A DNA stretch of 64,000 nt from Sanderia malayensis (GCA_013076295.1 RQOL01000863.1:2236180-2300179); one strand, 5' to 3'; counted from the first letter of the stretch, positions 35,601 to 48,384 are shown. Numbers and translations: made by a program. The notes: generated by a model not told the origin, from the letters alone.

Positions 35601-38600
35601 CAGAGTGCACTTGTAGTTATACAACATGTCTTTGGGGTCTTAGATAGAACACAGTACCAATCCATTGGTTCTTGTTTCCAGGTACAAACGGATGCGCTCG
35701 TAAGAATGGCCACTGTTCTCATTTGTGTTTCGCGCAAGATTCAACGAACTATACTTGCGGATGTCCAACGCACTTCTCTCTCAAGAAAGACAACACATCT
35801 TGCGAAGGTAATCATTTGCTTATACCATGCACCACATTTTTCACTATTAAAGATTCTAATTTCATGAACACGAATGCTAAGTGTTACGAACGTGTACACT
35901 GTAGTTGACTCTATCTATCACATTATACGGGCTCTAGTGTAAGTTTTTGCTGCACGTCATATGAGGATGGAGCTTGAATCTATAGCTTGCTTCATCATAG
36001 CTTGCTGCAGCATAGCTTGCTGCTGCATAGCTTATTGCTGCATAGCTGACTATACCGTAGCTCACCACAGCGAAGCTTGCGTTTGTCAATACACGTGTCT
36101 ATTTTCCTTTCACAGCTCCTGCGCAGTTTCTGATATTCAGCCAGAAGAGCAACATCCGTCGAGTGACGTTTCAGAAGCAGGATAATCCGGATTTGGTTCT
36201 ACCAGTGCCCAGCTATGACGAAGTACGCAAGATCGACTACGATTTCAAATCTGGATTGATGTACTGGATCGAATCGGAAAGCAAATCGATCAAATCCTCC
36301 ATGGAAGACGGATCGAACGATCACCAAGCCGTCGATGGCACAAGATACCCTGGCCGCCCGTTTGACATTGCTGTAGAGTCATACGGTGGTAGCATTTATT
36401 GGACCGACAGTGCAACTGATACTATCAAGTTTCTACGCTTCAAAGGAGACAATGTTCCTACTGTTATATTCGAGAAGAAGGCTGGCTACAAGCCGAGGAA
36501 TATTGTCGTGTCGTCAGAAGAGGGGTATTTGTTCTGGACGAACATGGCGGGTAGCAAACCATCGATTGTCAAATCGACACTTGATGGATCTTTCTATGTC
36601 ACTTTGGTGGAATTTACCAATGGTGCACCAGGTGATTTGGCTATTGATCACTTGGAGAATCGACTTTATTGGATTGATACGGTAAAACGAAAGATCGAAT
36701 TTGTGCACTTCTCAGGTAATCCTTTTATGATCGATTCTTATTCCTGTGTGATCCATTCTCTTTTTTGTGTTATTATTTCAAATTCTTGTGCAATCCATAT
36801 TGATCTTTATGTTAGCGATTCACATCTTTGTGGAATCCACTATGATCTTTGTGTAGTCTATTCGAATCCCAGTGTAATTCATTCGAATCCTTGTGTGTTC
36901 CATTCGAATCCTTGTGTGTTCCATTCGAATCCTTGTATGTTCCATTCGAATCCTTGTGTGATCCATTCGAATCCTTGTGTGATCCATTCGAATCCTTATG
37001 TGATCCATTCGAATCCTTGTGTGATCTATTCTGATCCGTGTTTAATTCATTCGAATCCTTGTGTGATCCATCCTGATATTTACGAGTGTTTCGTTAATCT
37101 AACCACCCATATTCTACTGCTTTTATCCATGTTAACATAATGCGCTTATCAAAACAGGACAACACCGCACGTCAGTGGTGCTGGATAGTTTACTGAAGCC
37201 ACGGGCCTTGACCATTTATGGAGACAGTGTTTATTGGGTGGACAGTGATACCGAAATGATGCACCGATCTAACAAGATCAACGGTGGTGCCAAAGCAACA
37301 GAGGTCCATGGGAAATTCCGCAGACTCTCCGACATCAAGGCTGTGAACAGAACGCGCAGATATGGTGAGTGCTTTGATACATTTGTCATTTGTTCTACGG
37401 GAGATTGTTGCTGCAGACAGTGCAACATTTTAGATATTTGCCTGTAGAAGATTGCAGTACTTGTAGTACGGCCAATTTACAATGAGGCTGTGCAAACAAG
37501 GAACTTTGAGGCTCGCATTTTCAGGAAAGCAATGGAAGACAATAGGAGAGAATGCCATAACGTTGAATTTCAATACCTGTTTCTTAATTGCCACGTCACA
37601 CTGTCTTAAGAGGCGCATGGCTACAACTAATGACACGAGGAGAATGCGATACTGCAGCAATCATGTTGTAGGGATATTTATTGTAATTATTTCTCGACTA
37701 TTTTTGACTGTATGTTTTTCTTCCTCGTAGTTGCGCATCCTTGCTCGGTTAACAATGGTAAATGCAGCCATATTTGCGCTGTTTCGAGAAAAAAGAGTCA
37801 CTCCACTGAGATCCTAACACTGGGCAAGAAATGCGCATGCCCAGTCGGCTATGCATTGAATCAGTCATCGCAGCTTTCTTGTTTAAGTATGCATCAACGT
37901 ATGATTTTGAACATTGCACCCTGTGCGTCCTGTATTCGCTGTTTGTATTCAATAGAACCTGTTGTCTCAGACGGGGGTCCCTTTAATCAAGGATATCTCC
38001 AGCCTTCGTTTTATTGTGAACTTGCTGTATTGCAGATCTGAATAAATGCACTGCTGGTGAATTTCGTTGCGCAAATGACGGTGCTTGTATTCCAAAGTCG
38101 AAGAAATGCAACAAGTTCAAGGACTGCGCTGATGGCTCTGACGAAGCCAAGGATATCTGTGGTAAGCAATTACTCAATTCGCGATTTTGGTATTCAAGCA
38201 ATACCTTCAGCTCGTGTAGTGATAAGGTGCACAGGCTATTCCAGCTCAACATCAATTTCAACCCAACATAGGTTGATGCTGATGTAGACACTGTTTATAT
38301 CTGGATATTCACCGAATAAAACACTATATAGTGATAAGGTACACTGGTGATTCCAGCTCAACATCAATTTCAGCCCAACATAGGTTGATGCTGATGTAAG
38401 CAGTGTTTATGTCTGGGTATTCACCGAATAAAACACTATATAGCAGCAGTTGTAAATGGTGACACGGATCCATTATATGTATGGCTCAATAAGTTTATTT
38501 TGATTGGTTAATGTGTTGATTGCTGTTGCAGGAAAACCAAAGCTATGCAATATTCCAATTCATTTCGACTGTGAAAATAGTTGCATAGAAAAACATCGGG

Positions 38601-40736
38601 AATGCGATGGAATAAAAGATTGTCCAGACGGAAGAGACGAACATGGATGCAGTAAGTCAACATCGATTTATATCCAGTGAAGACCCGCATACAAGAGCCT
38701 GCAATACATTCACCTTATTGTTCAGACACAATAGACTATTGTTTCCTCCATTGTGTTGTGTTGAACAAAAATATCTCGCATGTTCTTAATCTATTAGTTC
38801 TTGTATGTGGGATTCTTGCATGGAACATCGTTAGGTGTGCAGTTGGATGTCAGCAATAATTAAACATGAGCTTTTATATAGTAGCTATATTGCATAGCAT
38901 TGTGCATCGTAATGGCCTCTGGGCGTTTGAATATTCAGGTCATTATAGGACAATGGGTTAATTGATGAATTATGAGCTTTGATCAGCTATCTACTGCCCT
39001 GCGGTGGTGCTAATGGCGTTTGTTTGCTATGCAAACATTATAGTTTGTCTCTACTGTCTAGGATCGTAGATTTTGTATGTGTAGTTTGCTAAGGATTTGT
39101 TTTGTGTTTTAGTCAACATATGCTCTGTGAAGACGCATTTTTTGTGTGCGAACAAGCGGTGTGTAACTTTGAAGAGCAAGTGCAACACGTTTGATGATTG
39201 TGGTGATAATAGTGATGAGAATCCAATGATTTGCCGAAAGTCAAAAGGTATTTATGATGGGGCTTTTCCACAAGATGGTTTATCTCCTTGATTTTTTATC
39301 AGTTGTTGATTTTGGGGACTGACCAATAAACTCATAGCAGCCCCTCTAATTGAGGGGTTACCATGCCTAAAATGTTGGAAATTAAATACAAACTGAGTTA
39401 AGGACGGTTGGCGTTCAAAGGCTCATCAGCTTCTATAGTTCAAAGTTCAAGGGTCTTTTATTAGAAGGATTTTATGTGTGCAAAGAGTGTGCTATCAGAC
39501 TCGAGGGTCGCAGGCCAAGTGTCACTAGACTCTAGGGTCAGAGGTCATGTTTCAGTATACTGACGAGTCACAGGCCAAGGGTCACTTGATTTGACGGCAT
39601 GTTCTACTGAATTAAAGAGTTGATTGTGTTCTGGGACAATCTTTTTTTTTGAGAGAAATGTGGATGGAAGTGGGGAAGATAGGTTTTAATTCTTTTTCAG
39701 TCTATTTTTTCAATCGTTATTCCGTGAAATGTATGCTAAACTTATATCGATAGGTAACACGACTGGATCAATACCAATTGTTAGTACAGGAAAATCAAGC
39801 ACAACCAAAGTGCTAATTGGAATAGTCTCTGGCATCGTTCTCACTGTTTTGGTTATTGTATCTGGTTTGTTATTCCGCTGCAAGTTGCAGCGATCGAAGC
39901 GCGGCGTTCAGCAGACGACGCATATCGGCCTCGTTGCCATACCGAGGATCCTTAAGCTCGGTTCTGACTATAGTGTTGATTCCATGGAGCTGAGCAAGAG
40001 CTCTATGTCGACTTACATGTCAGACGTGCACAACTCACAACGCAGTGAACAGCTTTATAGCCGCAATCTGACCGGTACATCAAACGTGACGCTCACCTCG
40101 AATTATACGCCGCTGCCCGTCAATCCGCCGCCGTCCGTCATGACGGATCACGTCTTACCCACCATCTGCGAGAACAACAAAGGTGAGCCTACGCGAGCAC
40201 CGGCTCCGTCTATGGCCACATGCCGCTCATTTAGTAATTGCTCCATGAGCTCACTGGGAACTCTACCAAATCACAAGTATAACTACATGGAGAACGGCCC
40301 TCCGCCGCCGACCCCGAATTCGATGGAAGCCGGCAAAGACTCTGATTACATGTACTATTCTGGCAGAGAAATTGAACGGCCGCGGCCGCGAAGGCCGTCA
40401 CATCGAACACATCGAAGTCACAGTCGACGGCACCATGGCCGCGGCTTGCCAGCGCCGCGCGTAAGTTCGCCCTTGTCCGTAGACTTAACAGACGATACAG
40501 AACTGTTGCCGAAGCCGAATATGTTCAGGGCGGCGAACAGTCTGACTTGGGGGCTCAGCGAATTTCACATAGACACCGATTACGATCCGTTTGCGCCGCC
40601 TCCGACCCCGTGTACGTTGTATTTCTCGGAGGCCGTTTCAGAAGAGGAGGAGGACCTGCGGCCGCCATCGCCCGCTGAAACGGAGCGGAGTTTGCAGCAA
40701 TATCCACCGCCACCGTCTCCTACAAGTCAGCTGTGA
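23607..40736 (+). CDS. LRP6: Low-density lipoprotein receptor-related protein 5/6 (Wnt co-receptor, Arrow)
   Basis: Single-pass co-receptor for Wnt with Frizzled. Exons: 23607-23667, 26894-27293, 30662-31062, 31721-31846, 32131-32542, 32966-33290, 33681-33864, 34195-34594, 34966-35354, 35682-35807, 36116-36715, 37158-37364, 37731-37886, 38036-38161, 38532-38651, 39113-39247, 39754-40736 (TGA); 1716 aa. Signal peptide 1-19; four YWTD propellers, each followed by an EGF module (EGFs near 288-329, 590-636, 902-941, 1211-1262); three LDLa repeats (about 1263-1389); TM about 1409-1430. The tail has five PPPSP-like motifs: [32 protein letters not shown] and PPPPSPTS. They are the sites phosphorylated by GSK3/CK1 for Axin binding, and the first lacks the proline after Ser. 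Each EGF and LDLa is essentially one exon, mostly with phase-1 borders. LRP5 and LRP6 are a vertebrate split, so 'LRP5/6' is the proper name. Confidence 0.96.
23668..26893. other. LRP5/6 intron 1 (3.2 kb)
   Basis: A long AT-rich first intron between the signal-peptide exon and the first propeller exon. I see no conserved gene, array or recognisable RNA in it. Regulatory elements would not be visible by eye. Confidence 0.6.
27294..30661. other. LRP5/6 intron 2 (3.4 kb)
   Basis: The longest intron of the gene, splitting the first propeller. It is less AT-rich than intron 1 around 27800-28200. Its reading frames are short and unrecognised. Repeated GGGATTTT/AGGATTTCTTGG words occur at about 30330-30550. 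Confidence 0.6.
31086..31248 (+). mobile_element. MITE family A, diverged copy 1
   Basis: In the LRP5/6 intron after exon 30662-31062. It starts CAAACTCGCATGTGAGAACC and ends CATGCGGTTTTTACTG, with internal AACAATAG and TATTGT blocks shared with the copies at 35428, 38675 and 59688. It is non-coding. Confidence 0.7.
34025..34106 (+). repeat. CT-rich simple repeat
   Basis: CTCTCTCTCTCTCTTTCCAA-type polypyrimidine units ahead of the LRP5/6 acceptor at 34195. Related TTTCTTAGTCTT units extend back to about 33910. Confidence 0.8.
35428..35576 (+). mobile_element. MITE family A, copy 2 (TA-flanked)
   Basis: CAGTAAATACCCGCGTATAA at the left and GTTTGTTTTTGCTG at the right, flanked by TA on both sides. 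The internal AACAATAGAAGAGACAATA block is shared with the copy at 59688. It lies in the LRP5/6 intron 35355-35681. Confidence 0.75.
36850..37075. repeat. 20-bp minisatellite with TTCGAA core
   Basis: About ten copies of CCATTCGAATCCTTGTGTGA (variants TGTT, TATG) in the LRP5/6 intron 36716-37157. More degenerate copies reach back to about 36730. The unit contains the palindrome ATTCGAAT. Confidence 0.9.
38219..38442. repeat. 112-bp tandem duplication
   Basis: 38219-38330 and 38331-38442 are near-identical (both GTGATAAGGT...CCGAATAAAACACTATATA), in the intron between the first two LDLa exons of LRP5/6. Each copy carries short internal inverted repeats (AACATCAA / TTGATGCTGATGT). Confidence 0.9.
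38675..38820 (-). mobile_element. MITE family A, copy 3 (inverted)
   Basis: The reverse complement of this stretch aligns to 59688-59833: ACCCGCATACAAGAGCCTG at this end, ACAATAG/CTATTGT in the middle, and TTCTTAATCTATTAGTTCTT near the other end. It lies in the LRP5/6 intron before the third LDLa exon. Confidence 0.7.
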
Positions 40737-41879
40737 TACACAGTATGTGTACACGTTGGATTAATCAATTGAACAGGAGCACATACACACACGCACACGT
40801 CAACATACATTGTATCTGCTCGTGATGGCCTGTTTCTTGTACAAAGTAAGCATTTTATGGTCATTTGAGAGCTTCAGGCCTATGTGTGACGTGAGAACAA
40901 AGTGCGGCTTGGTCTACGTGAATGGGGTCGTTTTGTGAATACATTTTTGGGGTATATTATTGGAGAAATTGGGACTGGGGGAAGTGCGCATTATCTGCTG
41001 TTTTATTGGTGAATTCGAAGAAGTTTTCTTTACTGTTCAACTCGATTAATGAATATGAGAATGGGAGAAATGTTGTCGATAATGCATCTGAAGCGACATT
41101 TTCAGGTGGAAAAAAATGAGATTGTTTATCGAGAACCAAGCAATGTGGTCAGCTATAACTCTGGCTCGTTAGAGAGAAGTAATTAGTCAGTGTTGCAAAA
41201 CCCTAAGGCCCTAAATTCTTGGATTAAATTAATGCAATAAATAAAGAATTTTTTGTCGAAATAATTTGTAAATATTTCTTTTGTATCCGTGCTTTTATCT
41301 TTTTGTAATTTACAACAACAACCACGCCCTGCCATGCAAGTGGCATTCGACGCTTCCATGTTCCATTGTCCAGCGTTCCCGGTCCGGGAATTATGCTATG
41401 CATTCGTGCAAGAATCGTATTCATTTGCTTGAAGCCGAGGGTACCCTACACAACTCGAACACCTCTCGTATATTATAAAAGATTGTTTTATAACCTTCGT
41501 TTTAAATACGTTGAATTCATCAGTCAGTTTGCCATTTATCGCTGCGTGGCCTCAAACTATTGTTGTTGTGAAGGCGGGATTCTTCTCCTCCACAATGACA
41601 GCGGGTGCTAGGCCGACGCAAGATTCGTAGAATGTTTAATTACAGTGTATATGTGATTTTGTGAATATGCCGGGCGATGCTGCCATCTCCTTTATGCATG
41701 TGTAAGTAGAGCAGAATTCGTAATCCATTGTGAATAGAAGTAAATGAATTTGATCCGGCTGGGCAATTGTGTACGTAAATAGTAAATGGTTTGCTAAATT
41801 CAATATGAAAATATGAATCTGAATGGTGATAGTACGTCTGTGTGTTGTTTGGGGGTAAACTCTTTCAAATCCACACCAG

Positions 41880-42015
41880 GATTACCGTAAATCCTCGAAT
41901 AAGCCCCCACCTTCGAGTAAGCCCTCCCCTCGAATAAGCCCCCATCCTGATAATCATTTACAAGGATATTGAGCCCAAGTTTCCAGACATTGAAGTTGTT
42001 TAGTGAACCAATAAC
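41880..42015 (+). repeat. Interspersed repeat copy with 'cctcgaataagccccc' motif
   Basis: Forward copy of the element also present inverted at 6025-6140. The order is CCTCGAATAAGCCCCCAC, CTCGAATAAGCCCCCATC, CTGATAATCATTTACAAGGA, then TTGAAGTTGTTTAGTGAA. Non-coding. Confidence 0.8.
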
Positions 42016-42269
42016 TTTATTGCCAGGCTTTCATATTCTTAAAAATGTTAAATTTTCAGCCTGGGGTTATTCTTAAAGTGTTTTTAGCCGACCCTGGTTT
42101 TGCTTTGCAAGGGAGCTCAGATAAGTAAAGCCTTGATCATGATAACGCTTGAGCCTCGCTTTATTTTTATATGATTCTCAAATTTTTCTTCAATTGCAGA
42201 GATTTTAAGTCTCGATGTTCTTACAGACCATGTGTGAAGAAAGTGTGCATGGCGCGTGCGCCATGATGT

Positions 42270-42669
42270 ATGTTTCAAGTGAATAACCTTATGCCATTCA
42301 TTTCAGCAGTTGCAGGTCGGTGGCAAGACCATCCATCGACTTGCCTCTCTCGTTTTAGAAGAAACCTAACAAGTTCGAGTCGTTTCAGAGAAGCTTTCGT
42401 TGCTGGAATAGTGTCAGATCGAGGTTGTGGTACAGATTATTTCATGGGTGAGATTTCAGAACGGTCGCAGCTCGCAGGTGGGCGGGACAAACTCGAGGAT
42501 TTACCAGATTTACAAAAGAGATTGCCTTGCATGGCTCGTTGTGTTGCGGCTGATAAAGCGCATCGAATGCCAAGAAGGCAAGATATGTATTCAAGACACA
42601 CGTTCGCTGCATATGCTGGAACTCATTCAAAGAATCTCACGGAATAAAAAGTGGCTTGGTTCGCTATAA
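42270..42669 (+). other. Unrecognised open stretch
   Basis: Two overlapping frames stay open (42270-42647 and 42427-42669), preceded by an acceptor-like TTCATTTCAG. Neither matches a family I know, and no partner exon is evident. It could be a decayed exon or chance. Confidence 0.2.
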
Positions 42670-42715
42670 AAGTTTGGATATACAGAAGTAAGTTGTCTTT
42701 AATCATTTCTAATTA

Positions 42716-42872
42716 CAGTCGACTCTCGCTATCTCGAACTCGCAGGGGAAATGAACATTTGTTCAACATAGCGGGAGTTCGAGATATCTGAACTAAATTC
42801 ACCCAAATAGAGAATGAGAGGAAATAAGAATCTGTTTGAGATAACCGAGTTCGAGATAGCGAGATTCGACTG
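42716..42872. mobile_element. Tc1/mariner-type MITE, near-perfect inverted termini
   Basis: The left end CAGTCGACTCTCGCTATCTC (continuing GAACTCG) and the inverse complement of the right end differ at one position over about 27 bp. The element is 157 bp, flanked by TA on both sides, and has no coding capacity. Its low divergence suggests recent activity. Confidence 0.85.
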
Positions 42873-43173
42873 TATGAAATTTCTTAATTTCCTCTTTATA
42901 GTTATTTATTTATTTAAGTTACAGTCAACCGGCAATTATAACAAACTAGAGGCCTGAATTTCACAAAATTTGATAAAATTCAAATAAAATCCTTGTCCAT
43001 TTTGATGCACTGCAAGGTTGCTAAAAATGTTTACTGTTTAAAAAGCTGACAATTGAATTTTAAATTCATTGAGAAACATTAAAATGTTAGGAAGCGAAAT
43101 AGTTCAAATCTAGTAAAAATAAGACAGTAAAAAATAGTATACTTAAGAATAGATTGATTTAATAAGAAATGGA

Positions 43174-46100
43174 CTAGCATTTTTGGATGAATGCTTTGGG
43201 GAATGCCCCCGATTCCCCTGTTCGCTGGTTTCTCCCTATGCACCATTCTGAGCCTTCAAAAGCCAAAATCTGGAATTGAAAATTCACGCAATATTGTATA
43301 CTTTTCAAAACAATTGTAAGTATTTTCATGACGTAAACCAACATTATTAACTCGATTGGATTATCCAACAAGCATAATGGATAACTTGGATTATAGATTT
43401 CGGATTATGGATTATGAATCGAAAACTTACCTCCAAAATGTCGTCTTGTTTCATATCGATCTCTTCGGGTCCCTGTGCTTGGTAATCGTACGAAGCACGA
43501 ACGAATCTATTGCTGGCATCTTTTCTGTACTTCCTTTCCCCAGACTCCGGTTTCATCTCACCGATTATAGCATAATCCGAATCTGGATTACGAAAAAATA
43601 GATTAATGACTGTGAATCAGGTTGAGGAGGGATTAGGAAAGGTTGAAGATATTGACGTATACTTAGAAGCAATTCCTCTTAGAATAGATCAGAGGTATAT
43701 AAATGCAATTTGTCTTCCAACCTTCGTTTTGAATAAGTTTCTGACCAATTGGTGATGCAGGTAGATTTGAATACGCGTGTGGCATGGGCTTTAAGGCTGG
43801 TGCGGGCCTTGGGAGTGAAGTGTGTTTCGGTTTGGGAATTTCATTTGCCGTGACAACGGCTGTTTGTGGGTGATAGTAGTTCACATATTTCAAAGGCACT
43901 GCAATGCAACGTATAGTGTTAAACTCTCTTATTGATGGGGAAAGTGACGGGAAGGCAAACATTTGTTTCATTTTCTGTTTACGTAATGCTAATACCACAG
44001 CAGAAAACTGGGAGGGGGGATTCTCCAATTTTATACGATTTAATTGCGTCAGATTCCCACAGCTGGATCGGGACCGACTTTATCACTGAAAATAGCAACT
44101 AGGACCGGGTTTTAGAAACTGTGGGGGGGGTCACACCCCATACCCCTCATTTGCGCCCCTGATGCCACCACGAACCTGGCTTTTCTGATCCGGTTTGTTT
44201 TGAGTGAATAAACTGAGTAATATCTCTTGCTTCGTCGCATTTCTCTAATTGCAACCGCACCTCTTCATACATCTAGAAATATTTGGAAAACAGATACACG
44301 TCACGTCCGGAATATATACACTGCATATGTTTTAACGGTCCGTGCACACGAACCCTGTATGCGGGTAACTCCCGGGTAATACGCGGGTAGCACTCACTTG
44401 GTCCACGTTGACGCACAATTGTGAGCCAAAGTTGGAGCACAGCCACATTTCATTTCTTAAAAACCTGATTCGTTCCTCTTCGAAAGATTGAAATTGCTAA
44501 AACGAGAAAAAAATGAAAGAAAATTCACATTTATCATCGCAAGCAGACGTTCCGTGTTTTATATATAGTTATATAGAGTAGCCAGTAGTACGGTAAAAGA
44601 GTGATAAATAACCTCGCAGCACATTTCCATCTCGCTCTCCCACATGGCATGGCATTGGTCGGCAGTTTTCACTGCACTCTGGTATTGCTGGTCTACGGAA
44701 AACGTAAGGAAGCACGCATTATTCTACCATTCAAGTAATTTTTTCAGAAAGTCTCATTTAAGATAATGTGCGATTTGTTTTGTGAGTTAAGCCGAAAGTA
44801 AAGAAGCCCGAAATTTGGTAGGTGGTTGATATCAACAGTCAAGAGCAGGTCATTGGTTAAGTTTGAACTATTTGATATGCGCATGTGTTGTACAGTGTAT
44901 TCCCACGTCTAATCCATCACAAACTCCGTTTGTGTACTTCATTGAGCAGTAGAGTTCTTTCCGTCGGCGGTCGCCGGGCCTAGGTGTTAAAATGCTACTG
45001 GGTTTTTCAACACTTTCGGCTTGGGGATAGAGCACTCTCATTTGTTAATTGGGTTAATTGTGGGGTGGGGAGAGTGCTGTGGCAAAATTCGTAAATTGGG
45101 GGTTAGTAGCAGCCTTACACGGGGAAGCACTGACCCGCATTGGGAAGAGAGGGCTCCGCCCTTTCAGCGGAGTTTTTTGTTCCCATTGATGTTTTCTCAA
45201 AACTTTTTTCTCCTTTTTTCATAATTATCAATTTTTTATTTTTTAGACTCGATGTTAGTTGAAATGTTGAAAGCAAAGAAAGACTTCTGAATGAAGTCAA
45301 AGCGCTTGGGTTGTGCCCAACAGCAAGACTTCAGAAGCTTCGATGCCTTCAACAGGGTTTGAATGCAAATTCATTAGGAGGGTGAACGTGAATATGGAAA
45401 GTGCAATATAAGTCGCTCCCGAAATGTTTGGATGGATTGCATGTGGGAGTGTTTGAAGGGCGCATGCGATTTGTCCTTTGCTCACCACAGCACTATCACC
45501 TTCTTTTGACTGTTGATATCAATCATCTCCACCCACGTGAAGTTCTTCTTTTCTTGGATTTTCATAAGAAGTCTTCATGAAGATCAGTAACAATATTAAT
45601 CGAGCAAAGAAAAATAGATTACTTGCGACTTTTTTTATCTCGGTGAGTATTATTCTGCTTTACCATATAACGAGAAAAATTTCTTTGTAATGCCTGGACA
45701 AATTACCTTGCAAACGAATCGAAGCGTTTTCGAAAAAGAACACGAAAAGCAGGAAAAGGCTGGAGGGTCAACAACACGAGAACAACACCCGTGCCGGGTG
45801 GGCTTTGACCGACTCTTCCGTCACAGCTCAGATATTATATAAGGTAGACTTCTAACTCCCTGCAGTAAGTCTTGGGAATTTTCGAGAAATTCGACACCGT
45901 TTTCGCGTTGGCTTTAGGCAGGTGTTATTCTTAGCAAAATTTCCAACTCCAGTTGAAAATAAATAGGATTTTTTCAAAATTGTCTCGGCTTCGCTTAGAA
46001 AAGCAATATTTGGTCGGTTGGTGAAAGTTTACTTTTCCAAATCCAGGGATTCGGATTTCCAACTCCACAAAACTTTTTTCAACTGCAGGAAACACCAGCA

Positions 46101-47988
46101 AATCCAGCTTAGAATAACCCCTGGCTTTAGGAGTATCTTTTGAATAATGAGTCTCTTGTGGTATATAAAGTAAACCTGAGGTGGGAGTAATGCATGCATG
46201 AAATTCAACAACATGCCTGAGTTTTCCTGTGCTGTTTTGGCCTTCAGCTTCTTGTTTCTGAGCTGCAAGAAATAAGAAACAGAAAATTGATTGTCAGTGA
46301 TGCTTACAAATGTAATATTGTCCTTGTTACATTATCTTATCCTTATCTTTTACAGGCATGAAAAAGATGGTGGAATGAGAAAGATGGTGGCATGACCAAA
46401 TCTGTATGCAACTAGGGAGATAATACATGTTTGGCATCATCAGAAAGGTATGACTTTCTTCATATCCACCTTCTCCTCTTCCTTTGGCGTATAATGCGAT
46501 ATGGACTCGAGCATTTCTGTGGCAGAATCCAACTCCTTGCATCTCTGTTCATATTGTTTTTTGCACTGAAATGCAGATATTAATAAGCATATTAGCAAAT
46601 CATAAGCCCTATCTTTTGCATCAGAACCACACCCAATAAAACACAATGGTAAGACCTTCACAACATTCTCAAACGCAGACTTCTTTTCCCTCTGCAACCG
46701 TTTCATCTTTTCGTCAATCTAAGAAATCAAGATACAGAGAATTTTGAGTTTCTTCATCACTGTATTGTTCACTTTGAGTAAGTATATAAATCCAATAATA
46801 ATTAAAAATCACTTTTGCTCGTTCATTTTTCTGCTCATCTCTGAATCCTTTCACTGTCTTATCAGCATCATCAAGCTTTCTTGCCAGATCACAATGTTGC
46901 ATGCCAATCTTCTCTGTCTCTGTTCATTTATAAATTAGAATTTGTTAAAGGTTAGAACCATTGCTTAGCAATTCTAAATAATAATACTGTTAGGTCAGCT
47001 TTAATATTTTGCCCTACCTGCCTTAACTTTGTCCCACGAGTCTCTTAATGTGCTGAAATAAACATAGAATATGTTTATTAGAGTGCTTTAAGATACAAGT
47101 GAATCAGTTGTGTTATCTAGCAGTGTCTGCGATGACCACCATTACCCGATTTCATCATTCCCCATGGATTGCTGAGCTATTCTGATCATATTTCTTCCGT
47201 AGTCATCTTCAAGCTTCGCCCTGAAAACGGCAAACAAGATATTCAGTGTTTGAGAATACAAGATGAACATGCAGTGGGGACATAATCACAATGGAAAATG
47301 CACAGGTATCTCTGGAGGTGCTGGAAGCATTTTGAAGCGGTGGGGGCAGCTACTCAAAGAGGGCACATTTTCAATGACTAATAAAAGAATTATAATAGAA
47401 TGCTAAATTGGACAAGATCATATTGCTGCATAAATGCTTCTAGCACCCTAGGTATCTTGATATGCAATATGTTACCTTTGCTTCAAGAATTCAGAAAAAT
47501 CGTCACACATCTTTTTGCCATCTTTGAGCCTTTTAACAACTGTTTCATATCCACTGTTGCCAACAGGGTCTTTGTCCTGGTACACAGAAAGATATGTTTT
47601 GGACTTAAATGGAATGGCAGGCTCCTTCGTGGAACCAAAGGAGGTGGAATAATCGTCTTTGTTAAACGAGAACTTGGCAACAGGAATATTATTTGGTTAT
47701 ACATGAAATGGATATGGAACCTGGAGAACCGTGGATTGTGTCATTCTATTGAATCAAAGATTATTGAAGTTTTGGTAAAGAGGTAAATATAATTTCGATT
47801 TGTTTCATTTTAGTTTGAATGGGCTTAACAGACCAAGGAAGGTGGAGCAGAGGTGTTGATATGCAAGACATCAGATAAGCGCATAAAACAATAGAATTCG
47901 AGCTTGAAACAATCATTTAAAAGTACATAAACGTGAATTACTACAAACTCCACTATCCTACCCAAAAACTTTCGCTGAATCGGACCAT
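43174..47988 (-). CDS. F-BAR and SH3 protein of the PSTPIP1/2 family
   Basis: A membrane-curving adaptor that links PEST phosphatases and WASP-type actin regulators. Exons (minus): 47962-47988, 47476-47576, 47146-47220, 47018-47052, 46813-46919, 46656-46718, 46455-46565, 46217-46262, 44613-44692, 44398-44496, 44176-44272, 43722-43898, 43431-43582, 43174-43269 (TAG). All join in frame to 421 aa, against about 416 in human PSTPIP1. The start MVRFSESFW then 'GYETVVKRLKDGKKMC' is the typical FCH opening. The F-BAR coiled coil runs to about residue 275. A Pro-rich linker (about 285-335) follows, then an SH3 (366-421: FVRASYDYQAQ, GAFPKAFIQ) whose tandem Trp is reduced to one (SEWC). The intron after 46217 has a GC donor (GCATGT), and several other donors are weak (GTCATA, GTCTTA, GTTATT, GTTGGA). 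Confidence 0.88.
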
Positions 47989-48384
47989 CTTGTTGTCTTT
48001 TCAGGTGGCAAAAACTCTCCGTGAATTTTCTCGGCAAAAACATCAACTTGAAACCCGGAAGCAATCTGAGGGCCATCGAAGAATAACATGCAGTTGATGC
48101 TTGTGTGTCCCACCTTTTTGCTGTTGACGTCACTCCTCGCAACAGGGAAACCTGGTGACAGTTAATCTGTCAATCATCTATTGGAATTCTATTGTTCTAT
48201 TGTCTAATTGTCATATGACCACAAGACGTGCAGACGCACAGAGAAAGGTTTGCAGAGAAGCAAAGCTTGAGAAAACGTTCACAAAGCAAGTCAAGGATTT
48301 TTCATTTTTGAACGGAATTTAAATTGTTTTAAGTCAAATAAAACATGGTATCTTGAACTTGTATGCAGAAAACGTTCCACCACT
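47989..48384. promoter_or_regulatory. Shared divergent promoter region, PSTPIP-like / Death-SEFIR
   Basis: 396 bp between two divergent start codons, which must hold both promoters and 5' leaders. No individual motif can be assigned safely. Confidence 0.5.

Larger units (their letters stand above)
40737..43173. other. Convergent intergenic region LRP5/6 - PSTPIP-like
   Basis: It holds the LRP5/6 3' UTR with an AATAAA at 41236-41241 about 500 bp after the stop, two repeat elements (41880-42015 and 42716-42872) and an unrecognised open stretch (42270-42669). For the minus-strand gene, a TTATTTATTTATTT run near 42902-42915 gives AATAAA on that strand. Confidence 0.6.
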
